Part shown: positions 35,246 to 46,701 of the stretch, in pieces
How positions within the stretch are numbered: the stretch's first letter is position 1
Layout: the number at the start of each line of letters is the position of its first letter
Assembly: GCF_003597395.2 (NCBI RefSeq)
Contig: NC_133770.1
Span: 82,498,055-82,562,054, forward strand
Length of the DNA: 64,000 bases
Source of the DNA: Chelonoidis abingdonii
Lineage: Eukaryota; Chordata; Testudines; Testudinidae
Reading direction: 5' to 3'
Position numbers and translations under genes: made by a program
The notes under the pieces: model-generated
Told to the model about the DNA's origin: nothing
The model's database searches: none
What the model saw: only the letters and a program-made list of their open reading frames with translations

Positions 35246-35425
35246 GGGCCAGGGCCATCTCTAGGGGTGTGTGGGGTCCGGGATGGAAGTGACGAATCCA
35301 TCTCTTCTGGGACTGACCACGCTGGCCAATCTCGCCGGTCTCTGAGGCCCCCCAAAGTGCGGATCCTGGAGCGGTTGCACGCACCTAGAAGCCCTGCGGC
35401 CCACATGGGCTATTTAAAAGGGCCT
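35246..35425. repeat. Repeat unit seen three times in the window (unit 1)
   Basis: The block around GGGATGGAAGTGACGAATCC, CACGCTGGCCAATCTCGCC and CTAGAAGCCCTGCGGCC, ending in TTTAAAAGGG, recurs at 54978-55115 and 55489-55630. It is probably part of a GC-rich MITE or LTR-derived repeat. The origin is not identified. Confidence 0.55.
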
Positions 35426-35547
35426 AGGGTTCCTGGGTCCTTTTAAATCTCCCAGGTCTTTGAGCAATTGCCCCCTTTGCCCTACCCCCGCCATCAGCTG
35501 GGCTGCCATCATTCCATCTCTTCAAGCTCAAGACTGATTTGTGGCCC

Positions 35548-36212
35548 TGTCACGGCGAGGTCACCCCTCTCCTGCCTGGAGGGGTTAAAAATAGCCCTGG
35601 AGAGGGCTGTGGCTGGGTAAAGGCTGATTGGGGAAGCAGCCACAGCCGAGCCCATGCCCCAATCAGGCCACAGCTGCCCTATAAAAGGGCTGTGAGCCAG
35701 AAGCTCAAGAGGACATGCTTTCTCTAGCTTCTGAGAGTAAAGGACCAGGTTGCCTGGGAGCTGAGAAGGGTACCTGAGGTGGAGCAGTGCAGAGGGAGCT
35801 GGTGAGCTCCAGCCTAATAAAAACACCAGGCTGCAGGCCTTGAAAAGGGCCGATGAAAGGTACTGGGGCTGGAGAGGGGAAGCCCAGAGATAGACAAAGG
35901 CAGCTGGTCCAAACCCCCTTGCAAATAATGAGTAGTTTATAGACTGCAGTCTTTCCCAGTGAGCGGGGGCTAGATGGTGACTGGCAGTAGCCACTGAAGC
36001 AAGGTGGAGATAGGGGGTTAGGGGTTCCCTGGGGAGGGGAGACCCAGCGAGACTGTGGGGTACTGCAGGGGGAAGAACCCCGAAAGAAGGGGCACTGGGG
36101 CCAGTGGCAAATGAGACATCTGCTAGCAGAGGGCGCTCCGGAACTGGAAAAGAGCTAATTCCCTGGATGACTAGCAGGAGGCGCCACTCTGGTGAGTCTC
36201 AACCCTGCCACA
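35548..36212 (+). mobile_element. Solo LTR, 665 bp, in the RT remnant
   Basis: The element starts TGTCACGGCGAGG and ends ACCCTGCCACA. The flanks GGCCC (35543-35547) and GGCCT (36213-36217) form a 5-bp duplication with one mismatch. Copy B has the uninterrupted GTGGCCCTCAAC at about 55197-55208. Promoter boxes are clear: CCAAT at 35659-35663 and TATAAAAG at 35680-35687. AATAAA is at 35816-35821. Confidence 0.9.
35659..35687 (+). promoter_or_regulatory. LTR CCAAT and TATA boxes
   Basis: CCCCAATCAGG and CCTATAAAAGGGC lie 16 bp apart in the solo LTR, a conventional core promoter layout. Activity is unknown. Confidence 0.6.
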
Positions 36213-36635
36213 GGCCTTCAACTTAGAGGCTGCACACTTCTACATAACCATCCGCCTGTCCCACATGAAGTATCTGAGATTCACAATAATTCAACTAATA
36301 TCAATAGAAGATATTGCCTTTCAGATTTTCCATAGCACCAAAGGTCTTCACAAAATATCTACCCAAGGTGACACATCTGAAGATAATTGCATCCACATCA
36401 ACTTTATCTCTAGAGACTGCAAAGCATCGGAGTTGAGGCCTCTCTATATCTATGTCTGACTTGGCACATCAAGTTATCATATGAAGTAAAGGATGGTAGT
36501 CACTCCAGAGAGAGGGGTTGCTGCAGGAAGAGGGGGATTGCAGGATCACCAGGATTTGTCAGTGTAGAAGTGGATTCGTCAGTGTGGAAGCCATATAAAA
36601 TTGTCATTGGCTATGTATGACTCATGTTTGAACAT

Positions 36636-36712
36636 TTATGGGACTAACTTCTGTTAGTGAAAGAGACAAACTCTTGAGCTACACCCATCTTTTCTTCAGG
36701 ACTCAGTTGAGG
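36636..36712 (-). mobile_element. PLE-type tail fragment, second family
   Basis: On the minus strand CCTGAAGAAAAGATGGGTGT, AGCTCAAGAG and CACTAACAGAAGTTAGTCCC follow the tail family seen at 13334-13518. CTGAAGA followed by a hairpin ending in AGCTC resembles the first half of a hammerhead core. The GAAA part is altered. Confidence 0.5.
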
Positions 36713-36932
36713 TAGAACTTCTGGCATTTTTGTCATAGGAGTTAATGTGTGTCTCTCTGAATGCCTGAAACATGATTTTATATTATATCAGGAAGTGGTT
36801 GGGTACAAGTGTATGTGTGTAAATGCTAGGGTGTTTTCACATCACATACCAGATTCAAAAAAACAACCACACATAGTGCATTCTCTGAGTGTGGCCTCTG
36901 ATTTTCATCTAAAAGTTTCTCTGAACACTGCA

Positions 36933-36978
36933 GGGAGGGAGGGTGGGTGGGGGTGGACGGGTGTGTGTGCGTGTGGGA
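36933..36978. repeat. G-rich simple repeat
   Basis: GGGAGGGAGGGTGGGTGGGG followed by a (GT)n run. The four or more G runs could in principle form a quadruplex on the plus strand. Confidence 0.6.
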
Positions 36979-37439
36979 AAAAAAAATTCCTACACGACAA
37001 AAAAGCAAAACTCACCATCTGTCCACTAATAAATAACCCACTAAAGCGTTCTCTTGTTGTTACTAGATGGATGATTCTGGATTCTTTCAAATAATAAATG
37101 AATGGTTATGGTAAGATCCATATTCTGTGTAGAATAATAATGCTAGATAAACAATTAGAGGAAAACCACTGTTGTTCGGTGGTGCCTGGCAAAGAGAAAG
37201 ACACCCCACCTATGGAACAGGAAAACTTTTTAATATCTTGACAATTTTAGCAGGATGAAAAATCCTTTGCACATCCAGCTCTACACAAAATGGGCCATGA
37301 AATACAGAAGCTGTAATAAGATAAGATAAGAGGGAAAAATAGATATCCATCTGACAGTGCCTTCTTCCTGGTCTTCTCCTCTCATGGTACTGCTCTGCTA
37401 CCTACCCAATAAAGGAGAACTAACAACTTAAAATGCCTT

Positions 37440-39561
37440 GTTCAAAAATTTTAAGTAATACTTAACTTTGAAATGCCTAAACAGCAAATGAAACTTATTT
37501 TCTGAATAGTAAACACTGGCATTTTTATCTGTTTGAATAATCAAAGTGGTGCTTTCTGTGCCTTCTTGGTTGCAAAGATTTGAACTGCTTCCTGCTGAAG
37601 GTCCACAGTCTGGGCCAGCTCATGCTCCATTGAGATGGTTGCAAGGCCGACCAGCCTCTCCTGTGTCATTGCGGAGTGAAGATGTGTTTTTATTAATTTC
37701 AGCTTGGAGAAGCTGCGTTCTCACTGGCAACTGTTACAGGAAGTGTTAAGTATGAGCAGAGCAACAAAAGCATTTGGAAAGAGTGTGGTCATCTTATTTG
37801 CGCACATATATTCCAGAACAGCCTTTGGAGTTGATCCTACTGAAATGTATCTTGAAAGGGCTTTCAGTTCATCACCTAAATCACTCGCATCAATATCGCA
37901 CGTCATCATGTATCAATACTGTCTCTAGTGCCCTGCATTGCTGGTGTAGGTCTTCAGGTATAGTGGGGAGTTTTGGAATATCATACAACATCCCAAATAT
38001 ACTGCTGTGTTCCTTAAGCTGCATGAAACATTCTTCAACTGACTGTATTGCACAATCTAGCACCTGGTTAAAGAATTCAACTTTGAATTGTTGTTTGGGG
38101 TCTCTTATGGGATTATCCCGTGTCTCGTCATCAAAATGTCTTTTTCTTCAGTGACTTTTGTATTTTTGAATGGGTGGGAAAATAGGTTCAGTGTGACATT
38201 CTTCTGCCAATTTCTATGCACTCTTCAGAATGTTTTGAAATCCCTCATATGACTTTGCTTTGTCCAGTCATTCTATTGTTCCAGATATATCAAGGTCAAC
38301 ACCTTGGAGTCTCATGCTTACAACATTTATTTCAAACAGTATGTCATGCCACCACACTTAGTCACACAGAAATTTGAAGTTATGTATGTTTTTGTTGATT
38401 CCATTTCCCTCTACCACTGTTCTCCCACAAATAGTTCCTGTCATAGCATTATCCTCCATAATGGCAACTATGGCATCATCTGTCTTCCGAATCTGGTGTT
38501 TGACAGGCTTTATCACCTCCACTCGACTTTCCCATCATGTGGCACTCCCATCGTGTGGTTTCAGTGTCAGAGAGGATGTTCCCAGATGTTGCTTCAAAAT
38601 TTATCACCGATGAGCTGATGCAGAGAAAAATACATAGATGCTTTGAATTACATTAAAAAACTCATGAGCCTCACTAGAAGGTGATGCTGGATCACTAACC
38701 ACCAAGTTCAATAAATGAGAACTGCATGGGACAAAAAAGCTCGAGGGTTTAACTCTTGGATCCATGTCTGCACTCCTCTGTTTTTGTTCCTCTGTGCATG
38801 GTTACATCCATTTGAGATGGAGATATGGATGCTGCAGTAGCTGCCAGGTCACCTGTACTCTGACTAACTGGAAGATCAGGCATCTCCTCACCACTCACAT
38901 TCTCACTGGGGCCAAAAGGCTCACTGTGAACATTTGTGTCTATGTATCTCAGGAGAGCTCCTCTGCTTCGATAGAAAAGCTTCCTTTGCTCGCTTTCTTT
39001 TTCTGAATGCTGCCCCAGAGGGGCATTTTCTTCTTTCACTCATGACTGCTGTTCTGTGCCAGCTGTAGTGGCTCTGAACATTCAATTGAAGGCGACAAAT
39101 AAGCAGGTTGGTAGCAGGGCCTGAGTGAGGGAAGATATCACCATCTTACGGGCCTAACTGGCTCCTAATACTTCAGTTGACTGCCTGTTCTCCTCAAGTG
39201 GGTTCAGGGAAGCAGCAGGAAACAGGAAGCTCCCTGAGAAGCTGGTGTTATTCAGTCCAGGCTCCTGGGGGTGCAAGAGAGGTACATAAGAGGCTGGTCC
39301 TCCTCTCCCTCCCTGCAGTTCCTGCTGCTTTCTGTTATTCCCTTTCACCTTTTCTCCTGCCTGCCTGTTATGTCTCTTGTGCCTCCTTCCTCCAGCACAG
39401 CACTCCACCATCTCTGTGCATCTAGAGCAGAGAGAATACATATGCACCAGCAGCAGACACATTTTTCTACACTCTGGGTCCTAGTGCCACCCTCCCCTTC
39501 CCCAAACTGTCTGGCACCTGAGGCAGCTGCCTTAGTTCACCTCATGGTAGGGCCAGCGCTG
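37440..39561 (-). pseudogene. hAT transposase remnant (ZMYM1-like type)
   Basis: Read on the minus strand, about 39040-38749 encodes an N-terminal stretch with RGALLRYIDTNVHSEPFGPS and SGEEMPDLPVS. About 38510-37760 encodes the body, including IRKTDDAIVAIMEDNAMTG, SMRLQGVDLDISGTIE and DASDLGDELKALSRYIS. About 37715-37610 encodes the C-terminal dimerisation segment SFSKLKLIKTHL then MTQERLVGLATISMEHELA. This order matches hAT transposases annotated as zinc finger MYM-type 1-like proteins. The frame is broken by several stops and shifts. The right end at about 39545-39561 is a hAT-like terminus, CAGCGCTGGCCCTAC on the minus strand. The left terminus is not found, so the copy may be truncated at about 37.4 kb. 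Dead element. Confidence 0.75.
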
Positions 39562-40595
39562 GGCAGGATTCTTTTCACACATACCTCAGATGTAAGGGGA
39601 CAAACCAGGGCAGTTGGAGGGAGACTGGGGAAGCCAGCAGGGACCAAGATATTGGAGAAAGTCAAGGGCCACTGTGGCATGTTGCTGCGGGGTGGAGGGT
39701 GTAGGGGGAGAGACTCTTTAAGAGGGTTGGTGGGGAAAGAACTGGAGAGTAGAGGAAGCCTCAGAAGTGTTGGGCTGTGGGGGAACCTGAGATAGTTACC
39801 CTAATTCTGCCTATTAGCCTTTTCAGTCCTGACCCCTTACTCTCTCCTTTCTCTCCCCCTACCCTGGCACTGCTTCATCCTGGGGGCTCCAGATGTTATG
39901 GTTCCAGCAGGAGGAGCAGGAATAAGGGAGGCAGAGAGGACATTGGCTACATGAAGCCAATCACTATAGCAGCACTTAGGGGTTAGAACAAGCTGTGGCC
40001 TTGTCTGCCTGCAGCCCAGCCCAGCTGAATGTGCTACATCTCAGCTGAGATGCAGTCAGACATGAGAGGTCTGCCAGATGTATGTGTGTCATGTGAGATG
40101 TGTGACACTTGGCAGGCCTGGATAGACTGGCCTAGCCGAAGTGTGAAGTAAAAGTAGGAGTTCTGGCGAATTAAGGCAGTGCAGAGGTTATAGAACTCCA
40201 CTGGCAAGGGTCAGAAAGGGTTACTGCTTAAGAAGGTGGACACAGTAAGACGACAGTAGCAGAGAGCATGGATTTTACTCCAGGTCACTGTACAACTGCA
40301 CGTGCAGTCTTTCTGTAACACAAAGCAGCTGATTTTAAGGGCTCATAGCTATAGGCTTACAGTTCATCTTATAGCAGCAGGAAGCCACCAGCATGGCTGC
40401 TGAGTTTTGTTCCTCACGATCCAATAAATAAACTGAGAGGAGCAGGTGCTTCTGGCTTTTGGGACAGCAAGAAAAATATGCTAATATATCACAATACGCA
40501 GTTATCTGCAATGTTTATAGTTTTCCAAAACACTCTCAGCTACACTTCTGTATTTGTGGCTGTGCTTCCTGGCTGCTCTTGCTCTCAATTTCTTC
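39562..40595. other. No gene recognised
   Basis: Unassigned, partly purine-rich sequence between the hAT terminus and the Harbinger target site. Confidence 0.5.
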
Positions 40596-40929
40596 TAAGG
40601 GCATGTCTACACTGTGAAATTAGGTCAATTTTATAGAAGTCAATCTTTAGTAACCGATTTTATACAGTCCACCGTGTGTGTCCCCACTAAGCGCATTAGG
40701 TCTTCAGAGTGTGTCCTCAATACTGTGGCTAGCATTGACTCACAGAATGGTGCACCGTGGGTAGCTATCCCACAGTCCCCACTGGCCATTGGAATTATGG
40801 GTTTAGCTTCCAATGCCTGATGAGGCAAAAATATTGTCGCGGGGGGTTGCACATTGCATTTGTGAGCATTGTAAACACCTCGCACATTATCCTGCAGTAT
40901 GTGCAGAGCCTAGCTAGGAGCCGCCAGCA

Positions 40930-42000
40930 CAAGAAAGATTGTGAGGAGAACATGGACACAGATGTTCCTGAAAGCACGGGATGTGGCAATTGGGATATCA
41001 TGGTGGCATTGGGGTATGTTGATACAGTGGAACTCCAATTCTGGGCCTGGAAAACAAGCACAGACTGTTTCTTAAATTTCATAGTGTTGCAGGTATGGGA
41101 TGATTCCCAGTGGCTGCGAAACTTTTGCATGCATAAGGCCACTTTCATGGAACTTTGTGAGTTGCTTTCCCCCACCCTGAAGCCCAGGAATACCAAGATG
41201 AGACCTGCCTTGACAATTGAGAAGTGAGTGGCGATAGCCCTGTGGAAACTTGCAATGCCCGACTGCTACCGGTCAGTCGGGAATTAATTTGGAGTGGGCA
41301 AATCTACTATGGGGTATGCTCTGATCCAAGTAGCCAAGACAATCAATAGTCTTCTGCTAACAAGGATAGTGACTCTGGGAAACGTGCAGGTCATAGTGGA
41401 TGGCTTTGCTGCAATGGAATTTCCTAACTTTGGTGGGGCGATAGACGGAACACACATCCCTATTTTGGCACTAGACCACCTTGCCAAAGAATACATAAAC
41501 TGCAAGGAGTACTTCTGAATGGTGTTGCAAGCACTGGTGGATCACAAGGACCATTTCACCAATATCAAGTGGGATGGTCGGGAAAGGTGCATGACGCTTG
41601 CATCTTTTGGAACTCCGGGTTGTTTGAAAAGCTAGCAGCAAGGGACTTTCTTCCCAGACCATAAAATTACTGTTGGAGATGTTGAAATGCCAATAGTTAT
41701 CCCTGGGGACCCAGCCTACCCCTTGCTCCCATGGCACAGGAAGCCTGGACAGCAGTAAGGAGCAGTTCAAATACAGGCTAAGCAAGTGCAGAATGGTGGT
41801 AGAATGTGCCTTTGGACATTTAAAGGGGCACTGGTGCAGTTTGCTGAGTAGGTTAGACCTCAGCAGAAGCAATATTCCCATTGTTATTGCTGCTTGCTGT
41901 GTGCTCCATAATATCTGTGAGGGTAAGGGGGAGACGTTTATGGTGGGGTGGGAGGTTGAGGCAAATCTCCTGACAGTCAGTGAATGTACTTCCCTGTAAG
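40930..42000 (+). pseudogene. Harbinger transposase remnant (DDE_Tnp_4 type)
   Basis: Blocks in order: DSQWLRNFCMHKATFMELCE, LTIEK then a stop, VAIALWKLAMPDCYRSVGN then a stop, FGVGKSTMGYALIQVAKTIN, and FPNFGGAIDGTHIPI (containing the first catalytic Asp). After another stop come MVLQALVDHKDHFTNI, KITVGDVEMPIVIPGDPAYP (second Asp region), and MVVECAFGHLKGHWCSLL with ACCVLHNICE at the end. The order and spacing match Harbinger transposases, the nuclease that cuts and pastes the element. At least three stops (about 41225, 41284 and 41516) and frameshifts between 41570 and 41790 make it inactive. Confidence 0.88.
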
Positions 42001-42181
42001 CCAATCCCCCTCCCTGACTTCAACCACAGCTGGCACAGGAAATAAAGTCCCTATTGTTTTTAATCCATTCATTCTTTATTAACAAAAACTTGAGATCACT
42101 GACAACACTGACTAGTAAAAGGTACCCAGGTGGGGTGGAGGAGGAGGGAAGGACAAGGCCACATTGCTTGTTGTAGCCACA

Positions 42182-44060
42182 CTACAAATCAAAGCTGTTT
42201 GAATGACAGCCTTTTGTTGCTTGGGCCATCCTCTGGAGTTGAGTGGCTGGGTGCCTGAAGCCTCCCCCACTTCCCCTGCATTCTTGGGCGTCTGGGTGAG
42301 GCAAAGAGAGCAGGCAGTTACGCAATCGATGCAACAGGGGTCTGTACTCTAATTGTCTTTCTTGCAGCTTCATCAAACACCTCATCATGTCTGTTTGCTC
42401 CCCCATTAGACTCTGCATCTCCTCCTTCATGTTCTGATCATGCTCACTATATGTTTTCCTGGCCTCTGCCACTGAATGCCTCCATGCATTCAGCTGTGCC
42501 CTGTCAGTGTGGGAGGACCGCATGAGCTCTGAAAACATGTCATCACAATTGCGGGTTTTTTTGCCTTCTAATCTGTGATAACCTCAGAGACAGAGTTGAT
42601 ACAGGGAGCACAGAAACATTTGCAGCTGTAGGGGGGGAAAAGGGAGAGTAGAATTTAAGGATACATTTCTGAGAACAAAAGGGTGACTCTTTCACAGTGA
42701 ATCAAGCAATTCACAGCAGACAGCACGTGTTTTAGGTATAACATTACATTTTGCCTTCTATATTGAGCCCCTGCTGGTATGGTGACACATCACACACAGC
42801 TGGACAACAGAATTCGGTTTCCAGGCAGCCGTGGTAAGCCAAAGGCTATGCGAGATTGGCTTCTTCCATGTTCATAACATGTGGGAATGGTTTCAAACTG
42901 CAGCACCTTCCTTTCCCATAGCAACCAATGCCAGTTGGTTTTGCCATTTAAAAGGAGGGCCTGCGGTTACCTTTTAAAAGGAAAGGCTGTGGGTTTCGGG
43001 GTGGATGTGCAGCACACCTGCCCCCCGGCATGGCTATTCTCCAGGATGATCCCTTTTAGCCAAGTGCATACAGCCCCGCATGACTGGGGTCTAATATGTC
43101 AGGGATCACCAAACAGAGAGTATTACTATTCTCTTACAAAAATTCCCCTATTTCAACCAGGTGACAATGAATGATATCACTCTCCTGAGGCTGACACAGA
43201 AAGATAAAGACTGAATGTTGCATGAATGCGACCAAAATCCAGGATCATTCATGGCCATGCTTTGTGCTGCAATGATTCCAGACCACTTGCTACTGGCTTG
43301 GCGTGGTAAAGTGTCCTACTGTAGAAGACAAAATAAGGCAACCCTCCCCAGGAATCTTCTACAAAGGCTTTCAGAGACCTCCAGGAGAGCTTCATGGAGG
43401 ATTTCTCTTCGTGGAGGATTTCTGCTCCATCCCCAGACACGTTAACAGACTTTTCCAGTAGCTGTATTGGCTGCGAATGCATCCCCATTGTTCAGGGCAA
43501 ATCAAACATTAAACACAATTACTTTTAACCCCTGTCGTGTCGTTACAAATGTGCACTCACCAGCAGTGGCTTCTCTGCCTTTAGGATCTGGGAACAATAC
43601 GCTCTGGGAAGGTATTGGCTTGAGGATGAGGAAAAGGTCCTGGCTGCTGGGAAGAACAGATTCTCCACTTGCCTGCTGCATATTCTCTTTCTCCTCTTCT
43701 TCCTCATCCACAAAATCCTCCTCTATGTTGCGTGAGGCTGCCACCTTGCAGATGTCCATGGACAGTGTTTGGGTACTGGTAGGATCCCCCCATAGAATGG
43801 CATGCAGCTGATCACGTCTGGGGCTCTGCCCTGGAGTGACCATTTGCCTCCTTTGTCTTTTGGCAGGCTTGCCTGAGCTCCTTAATTTTCACACAACACT
43901 GCTGTGCATCCCTGGTGTAGCCTCTATCCACCATGTCCTGTGCAATTTTGGCATATATGTTAGCATTTCTTCTGCTGGATGGGAGTTCTGCCTGCACAGA
44001 TTCTTCTCCCCATACTGCAGTCAGATCCAGTGTCTCTCATTCACTCCAGGCTGGAGCTCG
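42182..44060 (-). pseudogene. Harbinger Myb/SANT-like protein remnant
   Basis: From about 44060 down, the minus strand encodes a trihelix Myb/SANT-like domain with SSRRNANIYAKIAQDMVDRG and CCVKIKELRQACQKTKEANG. An acidic stretch DFVDEEEEEKENMQQASGES follows to 43502, then after a gap a C-terminal helical segment at 42538-42182 with SLMGEQTDMMRCLMKLQERQ. In Harbinger elements this protein binds the transposase and the terminal DNA and is needed for nuclear import and transposition. Frame changes near 43840 and between the blocks show decay, although part of the gap may have been an intron. The stretch at about 43215-43440 recurs alone at 48899-49085. Confidence 0.8.
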
Positions 44061-44457
44061 TTTGCAATTCTGGGACTGCATGGTCACCTGTTCTGCTGAG
44101 CTCGCCATGCTGACCAAACAGGAAATGAAATTCAAAAGTTCCCAGGGCTTTTCCTGTATACCTGGCTAGTGCATCGGAGTTGAAAGTCCTGTCCAGAGCA
44201 GTCACATTGGAGCACTCTGAGATAGTTCCTGGAAGCCAATATCATCAAACTGCACAGTGCTGCGTCTGCACTATCCCAAATTCGACCCAGGAAGGTCGAT
44301 TTTAGTGCTACGCCCCTCGTCAGGGAGGAGTACAGCAGTCGATTTTAAGAGCCCTTTAGGTCGGCGGAACGGGATTGGTTGTGTAGCTGCATTGCTTGTA
44401 AAAATTGATCTAACGTGGCTAAATTTGACCTAATCTCATAGTGTAGACCAGGCCTAA

Positions 44458-45849
44458 GTGTAGCTCTAGAGCATACTTGGCCATGGCTCTGGGCTTCTCG
44501 TTGAAGTAACTTGAAATCCTCCAGCTGTCAGCCACATATGGCTTTGCCTTCACTGGCTTGAACTGAAATACCTATGCCCTCGCCACACTTTGCCTATACC
44601 CATCTTGCCCCCTTTCACCTCTACATTTTTTGTTACAATTAGGATACTGAGATTTGTTCTCATTTTAGAGCACCGTGCACATTACTCCACCCTTTATGGA
44701 AGCTTCTCTGTGCAGACACTAAGCAAAATGAGGGCTAAGCCAACACTTGTGCTTTTTTCTCTCTGTGTATAAATATTTTAAAATAATACAGGCTAGTCAG
44801 AAAAAGTGCCTGCAGGTTAGGGCTGAGGAAGCATTGTTAGGGTGCTAAGAGGTAGCTGGCATACTCCTGTATTGTACCTGTTCTGTGACTACAGAGGGGA
44901 TTTTGCTGCTGGAATCCAAGGCTGTCAAATGACACCTTTCAGTTTTAGAAAATCATTTTTTTTAAATTACAGTGGACTCCCAGTGTACTACCACTGTCAT
45001 TAGGGTTGGGTTGTGCATTCCATTCTGCATAGAGGTTAATCATTGGTTCATGTGATAGCTAATTTTCTGAAGAAAAGCTAGGAAGTAATAATTTTGGTTC
45101 AATCTCCTTCACATTAGATTAGCTGTGGGTGCATTAACAAAAACATTTCCTATTCCTGGCTTCCGTTTATTCCTAGCTTTGAAATAGGTGAAGATGTGTC
45201 AGGAGAAGTTGACATAGCTGATGCTCCATTTGCTTCTGTGAGGCATTGAACAAGGATGATGAAGGATGGCAGAAGATATGTTTCACCCAGAAGACACATC
45301 AGCCCTTGGTAACTATCAATTTTAGGGCTCAATTTTAACAGAAGCTGAGCACTCGACTCTAGTTGAAGTCAACTGGAGCTATGGGTGAATGCTGCCAAAA
45401 CACAACATGAAAGAACGTTCAGGCTGTTTTTAATGTAAGTAAGTGGGATGAAATAACAGTATTTTCATTTACTTCACCAAGCAGCACTGACAGCTTGAAC
45501 CCTTAAACTCCTATGAACAAGTCCAGTCATTCGTACAATACTAAACTGAGGCAAGGACTCTCCCCTTTCCTTGGCTGCTTCCATCATCCTGACCCCTGCT
45601 CTTGCTTCCCTGGCCTTTCTTGTTCATACATGAGAGTGGACGAAGAGCCTCTTTTCCTTTGCTCCCCTTCTCTCTCTCACCAGCCAGCCACAAAGCACAG
45701 AGCCACTTCTTGGCTCCTTGAAGCTACTCCTGTTCCTCGCAGCCCCATGCTTTTTGTGGAGGTGCAGATAGGCTGAGCTGCAGGCCAGAGAGGATAGTAG
45801 ATTCTTGGCTAGAGAGAATACCTGGTGGGTGTGTCTGGCCTTGTTCTGA
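44458..45849. other. No gene recognised
   Basis: Unassigned sequence. No exon or transposon terminus identified. Confidence 0.5.
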
Positions 45850-46170
45850 AAGGACTTGTTGACTGTGATCAGCCTTCTTGATTCTTAACCTTCTTTTGGA
45901 TAAACTAAATACATTTTGTTTCTTAATTTTCTCATCATAAGGTAGGCTTTCCAGACCTGGAATCATTCTTTACTGAATCCTGGCTGATATTTTTGCAACA
46001 TCCTTTTTGAAGTGTGAACACCAGGACTGGACACAGTATTCCAGTAATGGTCTCACTAATATCGAGGTAATACCAGCTCCTTAGGGCTACTTGAGATTCC
46101 CTTGCTCATACATCAAGGATTGTTAGCGCTCTTAGTGACAATATCCTTCTGGAGTCTCTAAAAACATGGT
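45850..46170 (-). mobile_element. CR1-like LINE 3' fragment
   Basis: AAGTGTGAACACCAGGACTG then GGACACAGTATTCCAGTAATG (about 46010-46045) and TGGTCTCACTAATA form the complement of the CR1 end-of-ORF2 block also seen at 680-720. Strongly diverged; ends approximate. Confidence 0.55.
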
Positions 46171-46361
46171 CGTCCATAAAAACTACAGTACATGAGATAG
46201 TTTATCTTATCAATAGATAGTGGCAATGAAAAAGTACTGTGCACAAGGCACAGATAGCAGCACTGTGGTGTAAGGGGTAGATCATTGGAACTGAAAGTTT
46301 AGATACCTGTCTTCAGTACTCAGCTCTGGCTCTCAATATGTGACCTTGAACTAGTCATATA

Positions 46362-46693
46362 CAGGGCCGGCGCTTCCATTAGGCGGTCGCCTAGGGCACC
46401 AGAATTCGGGGGCGGCATTTTGTGCACTCCCCATGGGGCACATGGGAGCTTCCGGTTCCGCTCCCGTTGCGCCGCCAAAGAAGTACCTTCTGCTGACGTG
46501 CGGCGGAAAACAGCAGCAGGGAATTGAGCTGCTCAATGACTGCCGCTGTCGCCTGCGGCATTTCGGTGGAGAGTCCTTCTTCGGTGGCGCGATGGGAGCG
46601 GAACCGGAAGCTCCTGCGCACCCCGTGGGGAGCGCACAAAATGCCACCCCCCGAATTCTGCCTAGGGTGCCAGAAACTCTGGCGTCGTTCCTG
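46362..46693. mobile_element. hAT foldback MITE, 332 bp
   Basis: The ends CAGGGCCGGCGC and GCGTCGTTCCTG are inverted. Long inner arms follow (CCAGAATTCGGGGGCGGC at the left, with its complement CACCCCCCGAATTCTGCC at the right). The 8-bp flanks GTCATATA (46354-46361) and GTCATAGA (46694-46701) differ at one base. The centre is GC-rich and palindromic around CGGAACCGGAAGCTCC. Confidence 0.82.
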
Positions 46694-46701
46694 GTCATAG
46701 A

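Larger units (their letters stand above)
32040..36360 (+). pseudogene. DIRS-like retrotransposon remnant, copy A
   Basis: A degraded retroelement runs across the segment. At about 32290-33075 it carries a serine- and proline-rich gag-like open stretch. At about 33400-33600 it keeps an alpha-helical region with EELRDVIKVGQMIKKIL. From 35090 it shows a reverse-transcriptase start resembling YFLILKKK-GG followed by LDLRRVNY. The palm-like segment with MKYLRFTIIQ lies beyond the LTR at about 36265. In DIRS-type and some Gypsy-type elements the RT begins YFLIPKK..G followed by ILDLRRLN. I favour DIRS because of the FHI-IHxSH-YLRF spacing. Every frame is broken, and two LTRs (33794-34712 and 35548-36212) sit inside it. 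Confidence 0.5.
28957..36490 (+). repeat. Segmental duplication, copy A
   Basis: From ATATTGGCTTACAAGGCAGG onward this segment aligns with 50071-55485 in the same order and orientation apart from insertions. The shared part includes the right 80 bp of the hAT element, its flanking target site, about 1.6 kb of unassigned sequence and a DIRS-like remnant. By eye roughly nine in ten bases match. Because parts of several unrelated units are shared, duplication of a segment explains it better than two insertions of one transposon. Confidence 0.8.
40599..44454. mobile_element. Near-complete Harbinger (PIF) DNA transposon, 3856 bp
   Basis: The left end GGGCATGTCTACACTGTGAA and the right end ATAGTGTAGACCAGGCC are inverted. 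The duplicated TAA at 40596-40598 and 44455-44457 is the 3-bp TWA target duplication of the superfamily. The element carries the two standard genes in converging orientation: a DDE transposase on the plus strand and a Myb/SANT-like protein on the minus strand. Both are disrupted. Flanking GATTTTA-type inner repeats (near 40630 and 44340) extend the terminal similarity. Confidence 0.9.
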
